Shown here: positions 16,166 to 25,917 of the stretch, in pieces
Numbering within the stretch: position 1 is the stretch's first letter
Layout of the letters: every line of letters begins with the position of its first letter
Source: Nitrospira sp.
GTDB lineage: Bacteria > Nitrospirota > Nitrospiria > Nitrospirales > Nitrospiraceae
DNA length: 64,000 nt
Assembly: GCA_018242665.1 (NCBI GenBank)
Contig: JAFEBL010000013.1
Coordinates: forward strand, 1-64,000
Reading direction: 5' to 3'
Program-made: the position numbers and the translations under genes
The notes under the pieces: model-generated
Seen by the model: only the letters and a program-made list of their open reading frames with translations
Told to the model about the DNA's origin: nothing
Database searches by the model: none

Positions 16166-17182
16166 CTATCGCGCGTTGGGCAGCAGGGTAATCTTCACGG
16201 TTTTCGTGAAGCCCGACAAGGAACCGAAGGTATCCTCCACGGCGGAGGCCTCATAGCCGCAGTGCACCATGCAATCGGCGCACTTTTCATTCCGGCCGGT
16301 ACCATAGGCATCCCAATCGGTCTTCTCCATCAGTTCTCGAAAGCTTGGCGCGTACCCCTCCTGCAACAAATAGCAGGGCCGCTGCCACCCGAAGACGTTG
16401 TACGTGGGGTTGCCCCAGGGTGTGCACTGATACTGGCGCCGTCCCATCAGAAACTCCAGGAACAGGGGGGACTGGTTGAATTGCCAGTCGCGCTTGCGAT
16501 TGCTCAAAATCTTCGAGAACAGTTCCGTCGTGCGGCTGCGCTTGAGAAAGTGTTGTTGATCCGGGGCTTTTTGATAGCTATAGCCCGGCGAGATCATCAT
16601 GCCTTCGACGCCGAGCCCCATCATTTCATCGAAGAACTTCCGCACGCGTTCCGGGTTGGCGTCGTCGAACAACGTCGTGTTCGTCGTGACGCGATGGCCC
16701 CGCTTCAGCGCCGCCTTGATGGCCTTCACAGCCACGTCGTACACCCCGTCGCGACAGACCGCCAGATCGTGCTCATCCCGCAGACCATCCATATGGACGC
16801 TGAACGTCAAAAACTTCGACGGCGGATAGTCGTCGAGCTTGCGCTCCATCAAGATGGCGTTCGTGCAGAGATATACGTACTTCTTGCGCTCTACGAGGCC
16901 GCGCACGATCTCGGGCATTTCCGGATGGATCAGCGGTTCGCCGCCCGGAATACTGATAATCGGGGCCGCGCACTCGTCTGCGGCCGCCCAACATTGCGCC
17001 GGGGTCAACCGCTTATCCAGCACATGATCCGGATACTGAATCTTGCCGCACCCCGCGCAGGCGAGATTGCAGCGAAATAACGGCTCGAGCATCAGCACGA
17101 GCGGATACCGCTTGACCCCCCGGAGCTTCTGGGTCAACACGTACTTCGTCACTGTATACATCTGGGAGACTGGAACAGCCAT
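16166..17182 (-). CDS. hpnH: adenosyl-hopene transferase, radical SAM (HpnH)
   Basis: 338 aa. Radical SAM cluster motif CNLACAGC near residue 38, GGEPL near residue 80, and a C-terminal Cys group (NEKCADCMVHCGYEA near 300) as in HpnH. HpnH adds an adenosyl group to diploptene, the first step in making extended C35 hopanoids. Length and the PHLMLEP-like start (PLVLMLEPLFRCNLAC) agree with the family. AGGAG lies six bases before the ATG, and a promoter is visible upstream. The squalene-hopene cyclase and hpnG lie 32 kb away in this window, so the pathway is split over at least two loci. Confidence 0.95.
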   Translation of the reverse strand: MAVPVSQMYTVTKYVLTQKLRGVKRYPLVLMLEPLFRCNLACAGCGKIQYPDHVLDKRLTPAQCWAAADECAAPIISIPGGEPLIHPEMPEIVRGLVERKKYVYLCTNAILMERKLDDYPPSKFLTFSVHMDGLRDEHDLAVCRDGVYDVAVKAIKAALKRGHRVTTNTTLFDDANPERVRKFFDEMMGLGVEGMMISPGYSYQKAPDQQHFLKRSRTTELFSKILSNRKRDWQFNQSPLFLEFLMGRRQYQCTPWGNPTYNVFGWQRPCYLLQEGYAPSFRELMEKTDWDAYGTGRNEKCADCMVHCGYEASAVEDTFGSLSGFTKTVKITLLPNAR

Positions 17183-17259
17183 CCCGTTCTCCTATTCTGA
17201 TAAATGTGAATGTGAGTAACGACTGAGACTTCCGGCCTTCTAGCAGAGAAATCGCGCGG

Positions 17260-17289
17260 ATTCTACCATTGCGATTGAAAAATCGTCAA
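17260..17289 (-). promoter_or_regulatory. sigma70-like promoter of hpnH
   Basis: Minus-strand TTGACG (17284-17289), an 18-base spacer and TAGAAT (17260-17265). Predicted start near 17253 gives a leader of about 70 bases. It separates hpnH transcription from the polysaccharide operon upstream. Confidence 0.65.
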
Positions 17290-17306
17290 TTTCAGGTTGG
17301 GGGGGG

Positions 17307-18584
17307 TCAGCCCTGTCGAACTCGGGCCCGATAGTCGAGAAAGAAGGCCAGAAAGACGCCGAGAACGAGTGCCAGCACCCCGGCAACCGCCAAATTGAGC
17401 AGCACTCGTGGACGAGACCGCTTGTCCGCGGGGACACCAGGATCGAGCACTTGGACGGTGGGCGTATCCCGCGCCTCAGCGATCTTGGCCTGTTCATATT
17501 GCGAAGTCAGCAGAGTAAAGAGCGTCTCTTGCACCTTCACCTGCCGGAACAACCGGGCATATTGCAGGGCGAGTTCAGGCACTGAAATCATGGCCGGGTG
17601 AAGCCGGTCCTGGCCGGGCAACATGCCCTTGCCATTCTTACCGGACTCCATCATGGCCAGTTGTTTTTTCAATTCGTCGATATTGGAATGGATACGGGCC
17701 AGATCCGGATTGTCGCTCGACAAATACGTCCCCATCACCTGGGACTGCACTTCCTGCGCGGTGATCTGGGCCTGGATCATCGCCGCCGCTTCGATCATGA
17801 CCTTGGACTGGGCCTCCACGGCCACAGTCCGGTTTTTCGTCTGGAAGTCGCGCAGGGCTTCTTCCGCCTTGCTCATCGTCTCCTGCGTCTCTGCTAAACG
17901 TCGCTCGATAAAGACCCGGTTTTGTCCCGCCTTGCTGACATTCACCGTCCGGTTCAACCGATCGAGATTCGCCACATAGAAGTTCGCGATGTCCGCGGCC
18001 ACCTGCGGATCGATGTCCTCGACGGCGACCTTGATCACCTTTTCCTTGGTGACCGTGATCCGCACCCGGTCGGTCAACTCTTCCCGCGTATCGACCATGG
18101 TCTTCTCGCGATACCGTTCCATCAACCCAAACTTGGTGATGACGTCGTCAGCCATGACGCGAGACTTGAGAATCGACACAAAGACATCTGTCGGCGTCGT
18201 GGGCAACCCAGGCAAATTGACACCGAGATTCTGCGCCATATTGCCGGCGGCGCCCGTGGCCATGAGCAATGCCCCGAGCGCGCCAGTCTCCTTGGACTCC
18301 AATTGAGGCAGGACCGCCGCAGTCGACTCATAGATCTTCGGCAGCAGCAGGCTGATGGCTGCCGCAAGGACCATGGCCCCAAGGCAGAGGCCACCGATCA
18401 TTCTGCGACGCGCAACGACGACGTCCCAGTAGTCAAACAGGCTCACACTATCCTGGAGCGCCGGGTCCTCCACGCGAGGCCGCGGAGGGTCCATCAAGGC
18501 TTGGGGTGTCTCGGAGGGCCAATCCATGGAGTTCAGTCGTCTTTCGCTATGTGAAGAACGCCTGTTGTCGCTCGCGACGAGCAT
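17307..18584 (-). CDS. polysaccharide chain-length determinant (Wzz/GNVR type)
   Basis: 425 aa. Two membrane helices (about 62-83 and 398-418) frame a long periplasmic region with a coiled coil (about 205-330) and the pre-helix-2 GNVR-like segment, the layout of polysaccharide co-polymerases. An Arg-rich Pro-containing start precedes helix 1. There is no C-terminal tyrosine-kinase domain, so it resembles O-antigen/EPS Wzz proteins lacking the BY-kinase part. The gene follows the export protein by 27 bases. Neither possible start (18584 or 18527) has a clear ribosome site. Confidence 0.85.
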   Translation of the reverse strand: MLVASDNRRSSHSERRLNSMDWPSETPQALMDPPRPRVEDPALQDSVSLFDYWDVVVARRRMIGGLCLGAMVLAAAISLLLPKIYESTAAVLPQLESKETGALGALLMATGAAGNMAQNLGVNLPGLPTTPTDVFVSILKSRVMADDVITKFGLMERYREKTMVDTREELTDRVRITVTKEKVIKVAVEDIDPQVAADIANFYVANLDRLNRTVNVSKAGQNRVFIERRLAETQETMSKAEEALRDFQTKNRTVAVEAQSKVMIEAAAMIQAQITAQEVQSQVMGTYLSSDNPDLARIHSNIDELKKQLAMMESGKNGKGMLPGQDRLHPAMISVPELALQYARLFRQVKVQETLFTLLTSQYEQAKIAEARDTPTVQVLDPGVPADKRSRPRVLLNLAVAGVLALVLGVFLAFFLDYRARVRQG

Positions 18585-18611
18585 GTCGCGTAGAATCGTT
18601 CTTCATAAGCC

Positions 18612-21206
18612 TTACCGACCGACAACCGCGATGCCGGCCGCCGTGAGAGCCAAGCTGCCGATGATGCTGGCCACGGTCTGCCAGAGCGCCAACTGCGGAG
18701 TCCGGGTTTCGATCTTCTGCGGGATCACGATGGTATCCCCCGGTCGTACGTCCTTGACCGACAAGTATGTCGCTGCGGTCGTTCCGTTTGCCCGCATGAT
18801 GTACGATTCCTTCTTGTTGGCGTCTTCCGTCATGCCGCCCGCTTGCCGCAGGTAGTCTTCGAACTCAAGGTTCGGCCGGTGCACCACCGTGCTCGGATTC
18901 CGCACGGAGCCGATAATACTCACGGTCTGCGGCGGGGTTGGGATGCGGATCATGTCCCGCGCCTCCAAAATGATATCGTCCTCGGACCCCTCGAGCTTTT
19001 CGAGAGCATCCATCTTGACGACAATGCGCCCCAATTCCACGCGCGACGTGATAGCCTCCAATTGCTGGAGCCGCAGGATTAGAACCTGCTGCTCGGCAAT
19101 CGCGCCACCAGTCGAAAGAGCCGCAGGCCCGCTCAACCCAGCCGTGCCAGCTGCGACTCCTGCCGCCTGCGCCGTCAAGCGCTGCCGTTCCGAGGCGATG
19201 TATCGTTCTAACTCACTTTGCTGCTTGATCTTGACCGACTCCCGCACCAACACCACGCCACTCGGAAAGGCATTTGGCGTGAAGCCCCCGGACCGCTTGA
19301 GCACCGAACTCAACCGTTCACCGGTTTCGATCGTGAGATACCCAGGCCGTTTCACTTCGCCCTCCACGAGGACCAAGCTCGGCGCCCGCACCTGCGTTGA
19401 CACCACGACCTGATCCAACCGAGACAGGGGAAGGTTCTCAGCGTCGTTTCCTTCGAACAGCGCGGAGGGATTGAACGGAATGACCTTCGTTTGGTAGGTG
19501 AGGGGATCGGTCCGCACGATTTCCGCACGATCCTGGTGGGCATCAATGGTCAGCTTGTCTTTGGTCAAGAGATCACGCAGGTGCATCCCGGCCCGGAATT
19601 CGTACGGACCCGGCGTCTTGACCGCACCGACTAAACTCACCACGTTGACGGCCTGCGTGGGCAAGGTCCCGATGCGGATGTAATCCCCGTCCATCAGAAT
19701 GGGGTCACCACCGGCCACACCGATCCGGCTCTTCTCTTCACCACGCGCCCGCATCGCCAGCACAAGGTCCACGTCGATGAGCTGCCGTCCCTCCACATTG
19801 GGATCGAGCCGGAACATGTGGCAGCGCTGGCGATCCGACAACGGGGTCAACCCTCCCGCCAGGGACAACAGGTCCGTCAATCTCGTTCCAGGTTTGGCTT
19901 CATAGATGGCCGGCCGCTTCACCGCCCCGCTGATGGCCACGACGGGACCAACCGGCGGCACCATGACGACATCCCCGCCCTGAAGGCGCAGATCACCCCG
20001 CCGGTCCCCCTGCATGAGAAACTCGTAGAGGTCCAATTCGGCGACAGACTTCCCATCACGCATGACTTTGACCTGGCGGAGGGAACCGGAATGCGCAGGT
20101 CCGCAAGCAGCATAGAGCGCATTGGAGGCGGTCGCCAACGCGCTTAACTCGTAGGCACCAGGCCTGACCACCTCACCGACCACGAAGACCTTCATGGTGC
20201 GGATGCGTGCCATGGAGACATGTAGCTCAAATCGTTTGAGTAATGTCGCCAGTCTGGCGCGGATCGTCTTCTCTGCCTCGGCAAAGGTTTGGCCGCCGAC
20301 AGGAATCGCTCCCACTTGCGGCAGTACCAGCATGCCATCCCGTTCCACCGGCGCAATGTAGCTTCGATTGAAGCTTTGGTCGGGCACGTTCCAAATATGA
20401 ACCCCGAGCGAATCCTGCGGGCCGATCACATAGTCCGGCCCGACCGGCACGTCCTGAACCGGCGAGAAGGTATTGGCGTTGATATCGAAAAATTCATATC
20501 CGAATTGTTTCAGGCGGCTCTTGACCCCCTGCAAAATGGAGAACTGCGCAAAAGCTTCTTCGATCGAGAAGTCTTGAGCGCGTAACAACTCGCCGGTGAA
20601 GGGCTTCTTCTCAACAGCCTGCGAACCGAGAACGCCATGTTGATCGACGGCCGCAGGTTGTTGCTGCCCCGGAAAAGATGGCACCATCACGCCGGGAAGT
20701 CCTGGCGCTCCAGGCCGGCGGGCCAAGGTCTGTTTCTCACGTTCAACTTGGGACTGATATTCCAGCTCCCGCCGTTCTTTTTGGACGCGCAACGTCTCCT
20801 GCTTCCGGTCCAATTCTTCCTGCTCCTGCCTCAGTCGCTGCTCAACGGAGCCTGGGAGCAAGCTCCGCGGCTCAAGCGGCCAATAGTCATTCAAATTGGG
20901 AATCGTGGATTCAGGAGACAGGTCGGCGGTCGGCCGGATCGGACAGGGAGCCTGGGTTGGAGTCAGGGGTTGTAATGCCGTGGGATTGGTGACGATGGGC
21001 TGCCCTGGCACCGTTGACAATCCATAGGGCCCAAAGGCTCCAGTTCCAAATGGAATCAACGGTGCGACAGGGGCATTCGCTTGTGAGCCTTGCGAACCGG
21101 ATCCAGGCAATGGCAGTGGCAACGTCTGGGCGAATACGGTCGGGGGCAGGATCATCATGCCGCACATCGCCCAAACCAGTACGCGTGTTCCAAGACTGAT
21201 CAACAT
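18612..21206 (-). CDS. polysaccharide export protein with several SLBB domains (Wza-like)
   Basis: 864 aa, about twice the length of Wza. Signal peptide (residues 1-26, ending TVFAQ), a Pro/Gln-rich low-complexity region with a charged coiled coil (about 120-160), then the poly-export domain (YVIGPQDSLGVHIWNVPDQS near 250) and at least four SLBB-type units beginning VFVVGEVVRPGAYEL, VAISGAVKRPAIYEA, VSLVGAVKTPGPYEF, VLVEGEVKRPGYLTI and VSIIGSVRNPSTVVH. A C-terminal hydrophobic helix could be the outer-membrane anchor. It would form the periplasmic/outer-membrane channel for the polysaccharide together with Wzz. The site AAGGCAGGG precedes the ATG. Confidence 0.9.
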   Translation of the reverse strand: MLISLGTRVLVWAMCGMMILPPTVFAQTLPLPLPGSGSQGSQANAPVAPLIPFGTGAFGPYGLSTVPGQPIVTNPTALQPLTPTQAPCPIRPTADLSPESTIPNLNDYWPLEPRSLLPGSVEQRLRQEQEELDRKQETLRVQKERRELEYQSQVEREKQTLARRPGAPGLPGVMVPSFPGQQQPAAVDQHGVLGSQAVEKKPFTGELLRAQDFSIEEAFAQFSILQGVKSRLKQFGYEFFDINANTFSPVQDVPVGPDYVIGPQDSLGVHIWNVPDQSFNRSYIAPVERDGMLVLPQVGAIPVGGQTFAEAEKTIRARLATLLKRFELHVSMARIRTMKVFVVGEVVRPGAYELSALATASNALYAACGPAHSGSLRQVKVMRDGKSVAELDLYEFLMQGDRRGDLRLQGGDVVMVPPVGPVVAISGAVKRPAIYEAKPGTRLTDLLSLAGGLTPLSDRQRCHMFRLDPNVEGRQLIDVDLVLAMRARGEEKSRIGVAGGDPILMDGDYIRIGTLPTQAVNVVSLVGAVKTPGPYEFRAGMHLRDLLTKDKLTIDAHQDRAEIVRTDPLTYQTKVIPFNPSALFEGNDAENLPLSRLDQVVVSTQVRAPSLVLVEGEVKRPGYLTIETGERLSSVLKRSGGFTPNAFPSGVVLVRESVKIKQQSELERYIASERQRLTAQAAGVAAGTAGLSGPAALSTGGAIAEQQVLILRLQQLEAITSRVELGRIVVKMDALEKLEGSEDDIILEARDMIRIPTPPQTVSIIGSVRNPSTVVHRPNLEFEDYLRQAGGMTEDANKKESYIMRANGTTAATYLSVKDVRPGDTIVIPQKIETRTPQLALWQTVASIIGSLALTAAGIAVVGR

Positions 21207-21248
21207 CGCCCTGCCTTTACGAGTGGGAATCCCCCTTTTCGCTTCGCC

Positions 21249-21278
21249 ACACTAGCCAATCATGCTTCCTGGCGTCAA
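21249..21278 (-). promoter_or_regulatory. possible promoter of the export protein gene
   Basis: Minus-strand TTGACG (21273-21278), an 18-base spacer and a weak TAGTGT (21249-21254), about 43 bases before the ATG at 21206. The -10 box matches only three consensus positions. Confidence 0.35.
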
Positions 21279-21302
21279 CTATGGGCCCCTGACTGTAATT
21301 GA

Positions 21303-22937
21303 TCAAAACTGCACGGCCACCGCGGTCCAAAGCAAATGGTTGTGGGCCGTGACTCCGGCGGCAAAGGTTTCAGCAAATGGCGTAATGGCCGACACCTGGC
21401 CGGGGTTGGTCAGACGCTGAAACGTGTATCCGCCCATGACCTGAATGTCTTTGGAATACCACCAGGTGAGATCGACGGCAGCTTCTCGCTTTTTCTCATG
21501 AACCGGTTGGCCCCGCTCCCGTTCCTGGATGTTGAAATTCGCGCCGAGTTGGAGACTGTCCATCAGATATCGGGTCGTGCGGATGAAGAAATCCGTACCA
21601 TCGGTTCCCATATGATGGCCTAACGGAAACCCTCGATAGCGCATGCCGCTGGTATAGGTTCCGTTGTTGTACCAAACCTCCGTCAGCTCAGGATGTCGTC
21701 GCCGGCCGTAGTCCGTATCAGCATACTCAATGCGCAGGTCCATGGTATCGCCTTCAAACACCTGCGGGACATAGATGCCGCCCAAAAACGCCGCGCGGCT
21801 TGGAATGGGCAGTTGCGACCATTTGTCCTCCGTTCCGATCTCCCCATACAATTGCAGGCCGGCTGGAAAGGGAATCAGGTACGGAACGGAAGGCAGCCTG
21901 AGCCGGAAATCGGCCATGCCCTGTTCGTTGACCTCCTTGCCGGCGCCCTGATTGGCCGGATGGAGATAGGTGTCCACAATCGTTTCCGGAAAGGATTGAT
22001 CGCGCCCGCGGCCGCCGAACTGGGTCAAGCGCGTGAGGCCCAACTCCAACCAGGGCGCGGGAAGATAGCTGATGCGCAATCCGAAGACACGAGCGCGGGA
22101 GAAATCGCGATTGCGCTCTAACTGCGCAAGAAAGCTATTCACCTTCCAGTCGCCGAGCCCGCGTAACACCCCCGGCAATTGAAAGGGACGCTCTGTCCCC
22201 AGCTTGATCATGTCCATGGGAAAGGCATGGTCGGTCAGCAACAGCGAGCCATGATAGCCCTGCCCCCACCACTGCGTTCCTCGCCCGACCTCGAGCGCAA
22301 TGTTGGCATAACTCAATTTGAGGCTGAATTCGCGCAGGTAAAAGTTGTCGCTGTTGTTGGTGGCGCCGATCCCCAGCAGGTGGCGATTGCTGATGAATTT
22401 CGGCTGGACCATGACGGCGGCCCATTCGTTCAGCTCTGCCCAGGCGCGCACATCCGTTTGGTTTTGCACACCATTGACGTAATATTCCCCACCACGGTTT
22501 TCACGGAAACGTACCGTTTGTCCACCGCCGATCGACGATGCATCGACCTCAGAGGTCACCCGGGCGCCGAACCGGAGCGATCCGGTTTTGTCGTCAGGAC
22601 GTGCGCGGATGGCGCCGAGGCGAATCAGCTCGGGACGGAACTCTCCAAGTAGTCGTTCCAGAAGCGGCTCGGCAATGGCCTCACGACCGTCGATGGCGAT
22701 CTCGTCGGCGCGCACCCGTTCGATTGCTCGCGCCACATATTCCGCCGCATGCAGACGAGTGAATGGCTTCGCTCCCACCAAGGCCCGATCGATCACCCCC
22801 AACGCAATCAGGCGCTCGATGGCGTCGTACGCCCAGTGGTGCAATGGGAGATTGCTGGACGCCAGGGCAACGCCCCCGGAGATCAGCCACAGCACGAGAA
22901 GCAGCGTGAGCGAGCGTAAGAGGCGCGGGACTTTCAC
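21303..22937 (-). CDS. Wzi-like capsule assembly outer-membrane protein
   Basis: 544 aa. Signal peptide (LLRSLTLLLVLWLISGGVALAS) followed by an SLH-like helical segment (LPLHHWAYDAIERLIALGVI, about 32-75) and a beta-barrel region with Wzi signatures such as GRGTQWWGQGYHGSLLLTDH, IEYADTD and HHMGTDG. It ends in aromatic QF, typical of outer-membrane barrels. Wzi proteins help tether or assemble capsule at the surface. The longer frame would overlap the upstream gene; the start is inferred as GTG at 22937 because it directly precedes the signal peptide. Lies between the dehydratase and the export gene. Confidence 0.82.
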   Translation of the reverse strand: MKVPRLLRSLTLLLVLWLISGGVALASSNLPLHHWAYDAIERLIALGVIDRALVGAKPFTRLHAAEYVARAIERVRADEIAIDGREAIAEPLLERLLGEFRPELIRLGAIRARPDDKTGSLRFGARVTSEVDASSIGGGQTVRFRENRGGEYYVNGVQNQTDVRAWAELNEWAAVMVQPKFISNRHLLGIGATNNSDNFYLREFSLKLSYANIALEVGRGTQWWGQGYHGSLLLTDHAFPMDMIKLGTERPFQLPGVLRGLGDWKVNSFLAQLERNRDFSRARVFGLRISYLPAPWLELGLTRLTQFGGRGRDQSFPETIVDTYLHPANQGAGKEVNEQGMADFRLRLPSVPYLIPFPAGLQLYGEIGTEDKWSQLPIPSRAAFLGGIYVPQVFEGDTMDLRIEYADTDYGRRRHPELTEVWYNNGTYTSGMRYRGFPLGHHMGTDGTDFFIRTTRYLMDSLQLGANFNIQERERGQPVHEKKREAAVDLTWWYSKDIQVMGGYTFQRLTNPGQVSAITPFAETFAAGVTAHNHLLWTAVAVQF

Positions 22938-23025
22938 GGGGCAGGCCGAACCTCGAGTAGGACGAACCGTGGACGCGACACCGAGACAGTCCCGTCGAGG
23001 ATCGGGATGGTCCCGCACACCGACA

Positions 23026-24996
23026 TCATGACGGCCTGTGGAGGACTGTGGGCAATGGGTCGGACACTGTGGCACTAGGAGCCGTACCGACGGGCATCTC
23101 CTCCGGCACCCCGCCCTCGGCATCGTGTACGCCATCCAATGCCATGTGCCCCGAGGCCGGGCGGTAGCTCGGAAGAATCGTGCGAAGGAGCGCCAGGACC
23201 ATAGCAACATTCCCCTCAGCGGCTGACTCCTCCAACTGCGCCACGAGAGCTGGAAGGCGGCTGGCATCACGCCCCGAGTCAGTCACCACGGCGAGCACTT
23301 TGGACATCGTCGTCAGCTCCACTCGTTCATAGGGGGCGATCAATTCCTCCACGAGTTTCTCTCCGGGTCTGCAGCCCACATAGGTCAAGGCGATATCCTG
23401 GTCCGGCACAAAACCCGCCAGACGGATGAGATTGCGCGCCATCTCCACCACGCTGATCTGCTCGCCCATCTCGAGGACAAAGAGCTCCCCTCCCTTGGCC
23501 AGATAGGCCGCATGGAGTACGAGATGCACCGCCTCGGCCACCAGCATGAAATAGCGTCGCATCTGGGGATCGGTAATGGTGACGGGACCTCCCGCTTTGA
23601 TCTGCTCGACAAACAGCGGCACGACGCTGCCGTTACTGCCCAGGACGTTACCGAATCGCACGGTCGCAAACCTAGTCCGCGACGCACGTCCGAGTTGTTG
23701 CAGGAGCAGTTCCGCCACGCCTTTGCTGGCGCCCATGACACTGACGGGATTCACGGCCTTGTCGGTGGAGATGAGGATGAACCGCTCGACTTCATGGCGA
23801 TGCGCAGCCTCCGCCACGATGCGGGTCCCCCCGACATTGTTCAATACCGCTTCGCAGGGATTGCCCTCCATAAGCGGCACATGTTTATGCGCGGCGGCGT
23901 GAAACACCAGCGTCGGGCGATACTCCGCAAACAGTCGGTTCATCTGACCGACCTGAGTGACATCGCCGATCACTGATGCAATCGAGACATGCCCGGCGGC
24001 CGTGAGTTCATTCACGACGGCAAATAGGCCGTTCTCATACCGATCGAGCAACACCAGCATCGCCGGCGACAATCGCGCGATTTGCCGACATAATTCCGAA
24101 CCGATTGATCCACCGGCACCGGTCACCAGCACGCGCGCGCCTTCCACCAGCGCCCGCAGGGGTTCTGGGTCCAGATCGACTGGAACCCGGTCAAGCAGGT
24201 CCTCAACCGACAGGTTGCGGATCTGGCTGACCTCCACCCGGCACTGCAGAAGATCACGCAAGTTTGGAAGGGTTTGCAGAGGAAGATGAAACGGTTCCAG
24301 CGCCCTGACCACTTCCCGAATCGTCGCGGGCGGCGCGCTCGGCATCGCGACCAACACCACGTCGGGCGCGTCCTCGGCGATGATACCAGACAGATAGGCC
24401 CGGCTCCCCAACACCCGAACCCCGTGAATGCGGTGGCCGACTTTGGCCGGATCATCATCCACGAAGCCGATCGGCCGATAGCCGAAGGAGGGATTGTTTC
24501 GCATCTCGCGGACGATCATGGCGCCGGCATCACCTGCTCCGACGATCAGCACGCGCTTCAGACCGGCTCCGCGCCATCTCGATCCATGGAAGAGCCTGGG
24601 CGCCAATCGAAGACCGGTCGACAGGCACAGCAGGACAAGCGCATCGATCACGAACACAGAAGATGGATAGGACCAGAGCCCCATCCCCCATCGAACTGTC
24701 CCGGCAAACAGCAGCGTACTCACGCCGATGCTCATGGCCAGATCGCGTACATCCCACAGGCTCGTGTAGCGCCACAGGCCGTCATACAGCCGAAAGGAAT
24801 AAAACGTGAGGGACCGAATACCGAGGAGGAGCGGAAGTAGGGCCGCATACAGCTCCCACTGCCCCGCAGGAATGTCTTCGTCGAAGCGGAGCAGGAAAGC
24901 CACCCAGTTTGAAAGGGCGGCCAAGGCCAAGTGGGCGAAGAACAACGTCCATCGCTGGCGGACGATCGTAAAGCGTGCGGAAAATGAACGAGCCAT
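23026..24996 (-). CDS. membrane nucleotide-sugar 4,6-dehydratase (CapD/PglF/WbpM type)
   Basis: 656 aa. Four N-terminal membrane helices (about 15-125), a first Rossmann domain (VLIVGAGDAGAMIVREM near 148) and a catalytic extended-SDR domain (VTGAGGSIGSELCRQIA near 290). The active-site region STDKAVNPVSVMGASKGVAE has the TDK triad and the Met-for-Tyr MGASK typical of large 4,6-dehydratases. It makes UDP-4-keto-6-deoxy sugars, usually from UDP-GlcNAc, which the nearby DegT aminotransferase could use. Separated from the methyltransferase by a 144-base gap with two hairpins. Confidence 0.92.
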   Translation of the reverse strand: MARSFSARFTIVRQRWTLFFAHLALAALSNWVAFLLRFDEDIPAGQWELYAALLPLLLGIRSLTFYSFRLYDGLWRYTSLWDVRDLAMSIGVSTLLFAGTVRWGMGLWSYPSSVFVIDALVLLCLSTGLRLAPRLFHGSRWRGAGLKRVLIVGAGDAGAMIVREMRNNPSFGYRPIGFVDDDPAKVGHRIHGVRVLGSRAYLSGIIAEDAPDVVLVAMPSAPPATIREVVRALEPFHLPLQTLPNLRDLLQCRVEVSQIRNLSVEDLLDRVPVDLDPEPLRALVEGARVLVTGAGGSIGSELCRQIARLSPAMLVLLDRYENGLFAVVNELTAAGHVSIASVIGDVTQVGQMNRLFAEYRPTLVFHAAAHKHVPLMEGNPCEAVLNNVGGTRIVAEAAHRHEVERFILISTDKAVNPVSVMGASKGVAELLLQQLGRASRTRFATVRFGNVLGSNGSVVPLFVEQIKAGGPVTITDPQMRRYFMLVAEAVHLVLHAAYLAKGGELFVLEMGEQISVVEMARNLIRLAGFVPDQDIALTYVGCRPGEKLVEELIAPYERVELTTMSKVLAVVTDSGRDASRLPALVAQLEESAAEGNVAMVLALLRTILPSYRPASGHMALDGVHDAEGGVPEEMPVGTAPSATVSDPLPTVLHRPS

Positions 24997-25021
24997 CGGC
25001 TACCCCGCCTGAACAACCCTG

Positions 25022-25084
25022 CGGAGTCGGCTTCTGACTCCGGCGTGAGAGAATACATTGTCTTTGAGGGCTGAATCCAGCCCT
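25022..25084. repeat. two perfect 7-bp hairpins in the leader of the dehydratase gene
   Basis: CGGAGTC/GACTCCG (25022-25028 with 25036-25042, 7-base loop) and AGGGCTG/CAGCCCT (25067-25073 with 25078-25084, 4-base loop) lie in the 144-base gap between the methyltransferase stop and the dehydratase start. Neither has a T-run on the minus strand. They may be processing or attenuation structures. Confidence 0.4.
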
Positions 25085-25140
25085 AGACGATACCTCAGCG
25101 CCGCCGCGCTGTCTCGATGGAGCGGACAGTCGCGCGAATG

Positions 25141-25917
25141 TCAGGCAGGTCGGCACACAGCAAAGAGAATTTTATAGCCCGTCGCCGGTTGTTCGGAGGA
25201 GACCGAAACAGGAGGAACGTATCCGGCCATCTCCTCACGCACCTCAGCGGGAAAGGGGACCAGTTTCCCGAGAAACAGCCGCTTCAGCGCACGCTTCCCC
25301 GCCATGCTCGATGGGATCAGATGCAGCCTGACAGCCGCGCGCTTGATCCATGACAGACAGCGGGCAGCACTCGAAGCCGGCGCAACAGGAAAGGCGCCAA
25401 AGAGGTCCGGCTGAAATCCGGACTCCCGCAGCAACGCCCACAATTCCCGGGCGGAATAGTACCGGTGACCATGAGCGTTCGGATTAAATTCCGGCCATTC
25501 CGGATTGACCGAGCAGAGCAGCAGATACCCCTGAGGAGCGAGCACCCGCCGGCACTCCGCGAAAAATTTTCCGGCGTCTGCAAAAAAATACAACGCTTCA
25601 TAACAGACAATCACGTCTCGGGATGCCGAGCGCAGCGGCAAGGCTTCGGCCTGGAGCTGCACCAATGGGGCCGTGCGTGGCAGATGCTTCCTGGCCTGAC
25701 GAAGCAACGCATCCGTCAGATCACCTCCCACGATTGTCTCGGCATGCCGTCCCAGATAGCCGAGCCCGACGCCCGGGCCGCAGGCGACTTCCAACACCCG
25801 ACGGCCTCGACAGAAGTCCGCTGCGAACCGGTAGCGCGTATAGACCATGGACAACGCTTCGGGCGTCACCCAATCGCCTGCCTTTTCTGTGACGGGGCTG
25901 TAGTCGGAGAGGGTCAC
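25141..25917 (-). CDS. class I SAM-dependent methyltransferase
   Basis: 258 aa soluble protein. The SAM-binding motif I is VLEVACGPGVGLGYLG near residue 41, followed by DLTDALLRQA (motif II region) and an acidic DVIVCYEALYFF (motif III region), the methyltransf_11 layout. The start overlaps the stop of the DegT aminotransferase by four bases (ATGA). In this locus it most likely methylates a sugar or a sugar amine in the exopolysaccharide pathway, but the acceptor is unknown. Confidence 0.85.
   Translation of the reverse strand: MTLSDYSPVTEKAGDWVTPEALSMVYTRYRFAADFCRGRRVLEVACGPGVGLGYLGRHAETIVGGDLTDALLRQARKHLPRTAPLVQLQAEALPLRSASRDVIVCYEALYFFADAGKFFAECRRVLAPQGYLLLCSVNPEWPEFNPNAHGHRYYSARELWALLRESGFQPDLFGAFPVAPASSAARCLSWIKRAAVRLHLIPSSMAGKRALKRLFLGKLVPFPAEVREEMAGYVPPVSVSSEQPATGYKILFAVCRPA

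Noticed and set aside
22937-23270. Longer N-terminus for the Wzi-like protein
   Set aside because: It would overlap the dehydratase gene by about 245 bases and place over 100 residues before the signal peptide.
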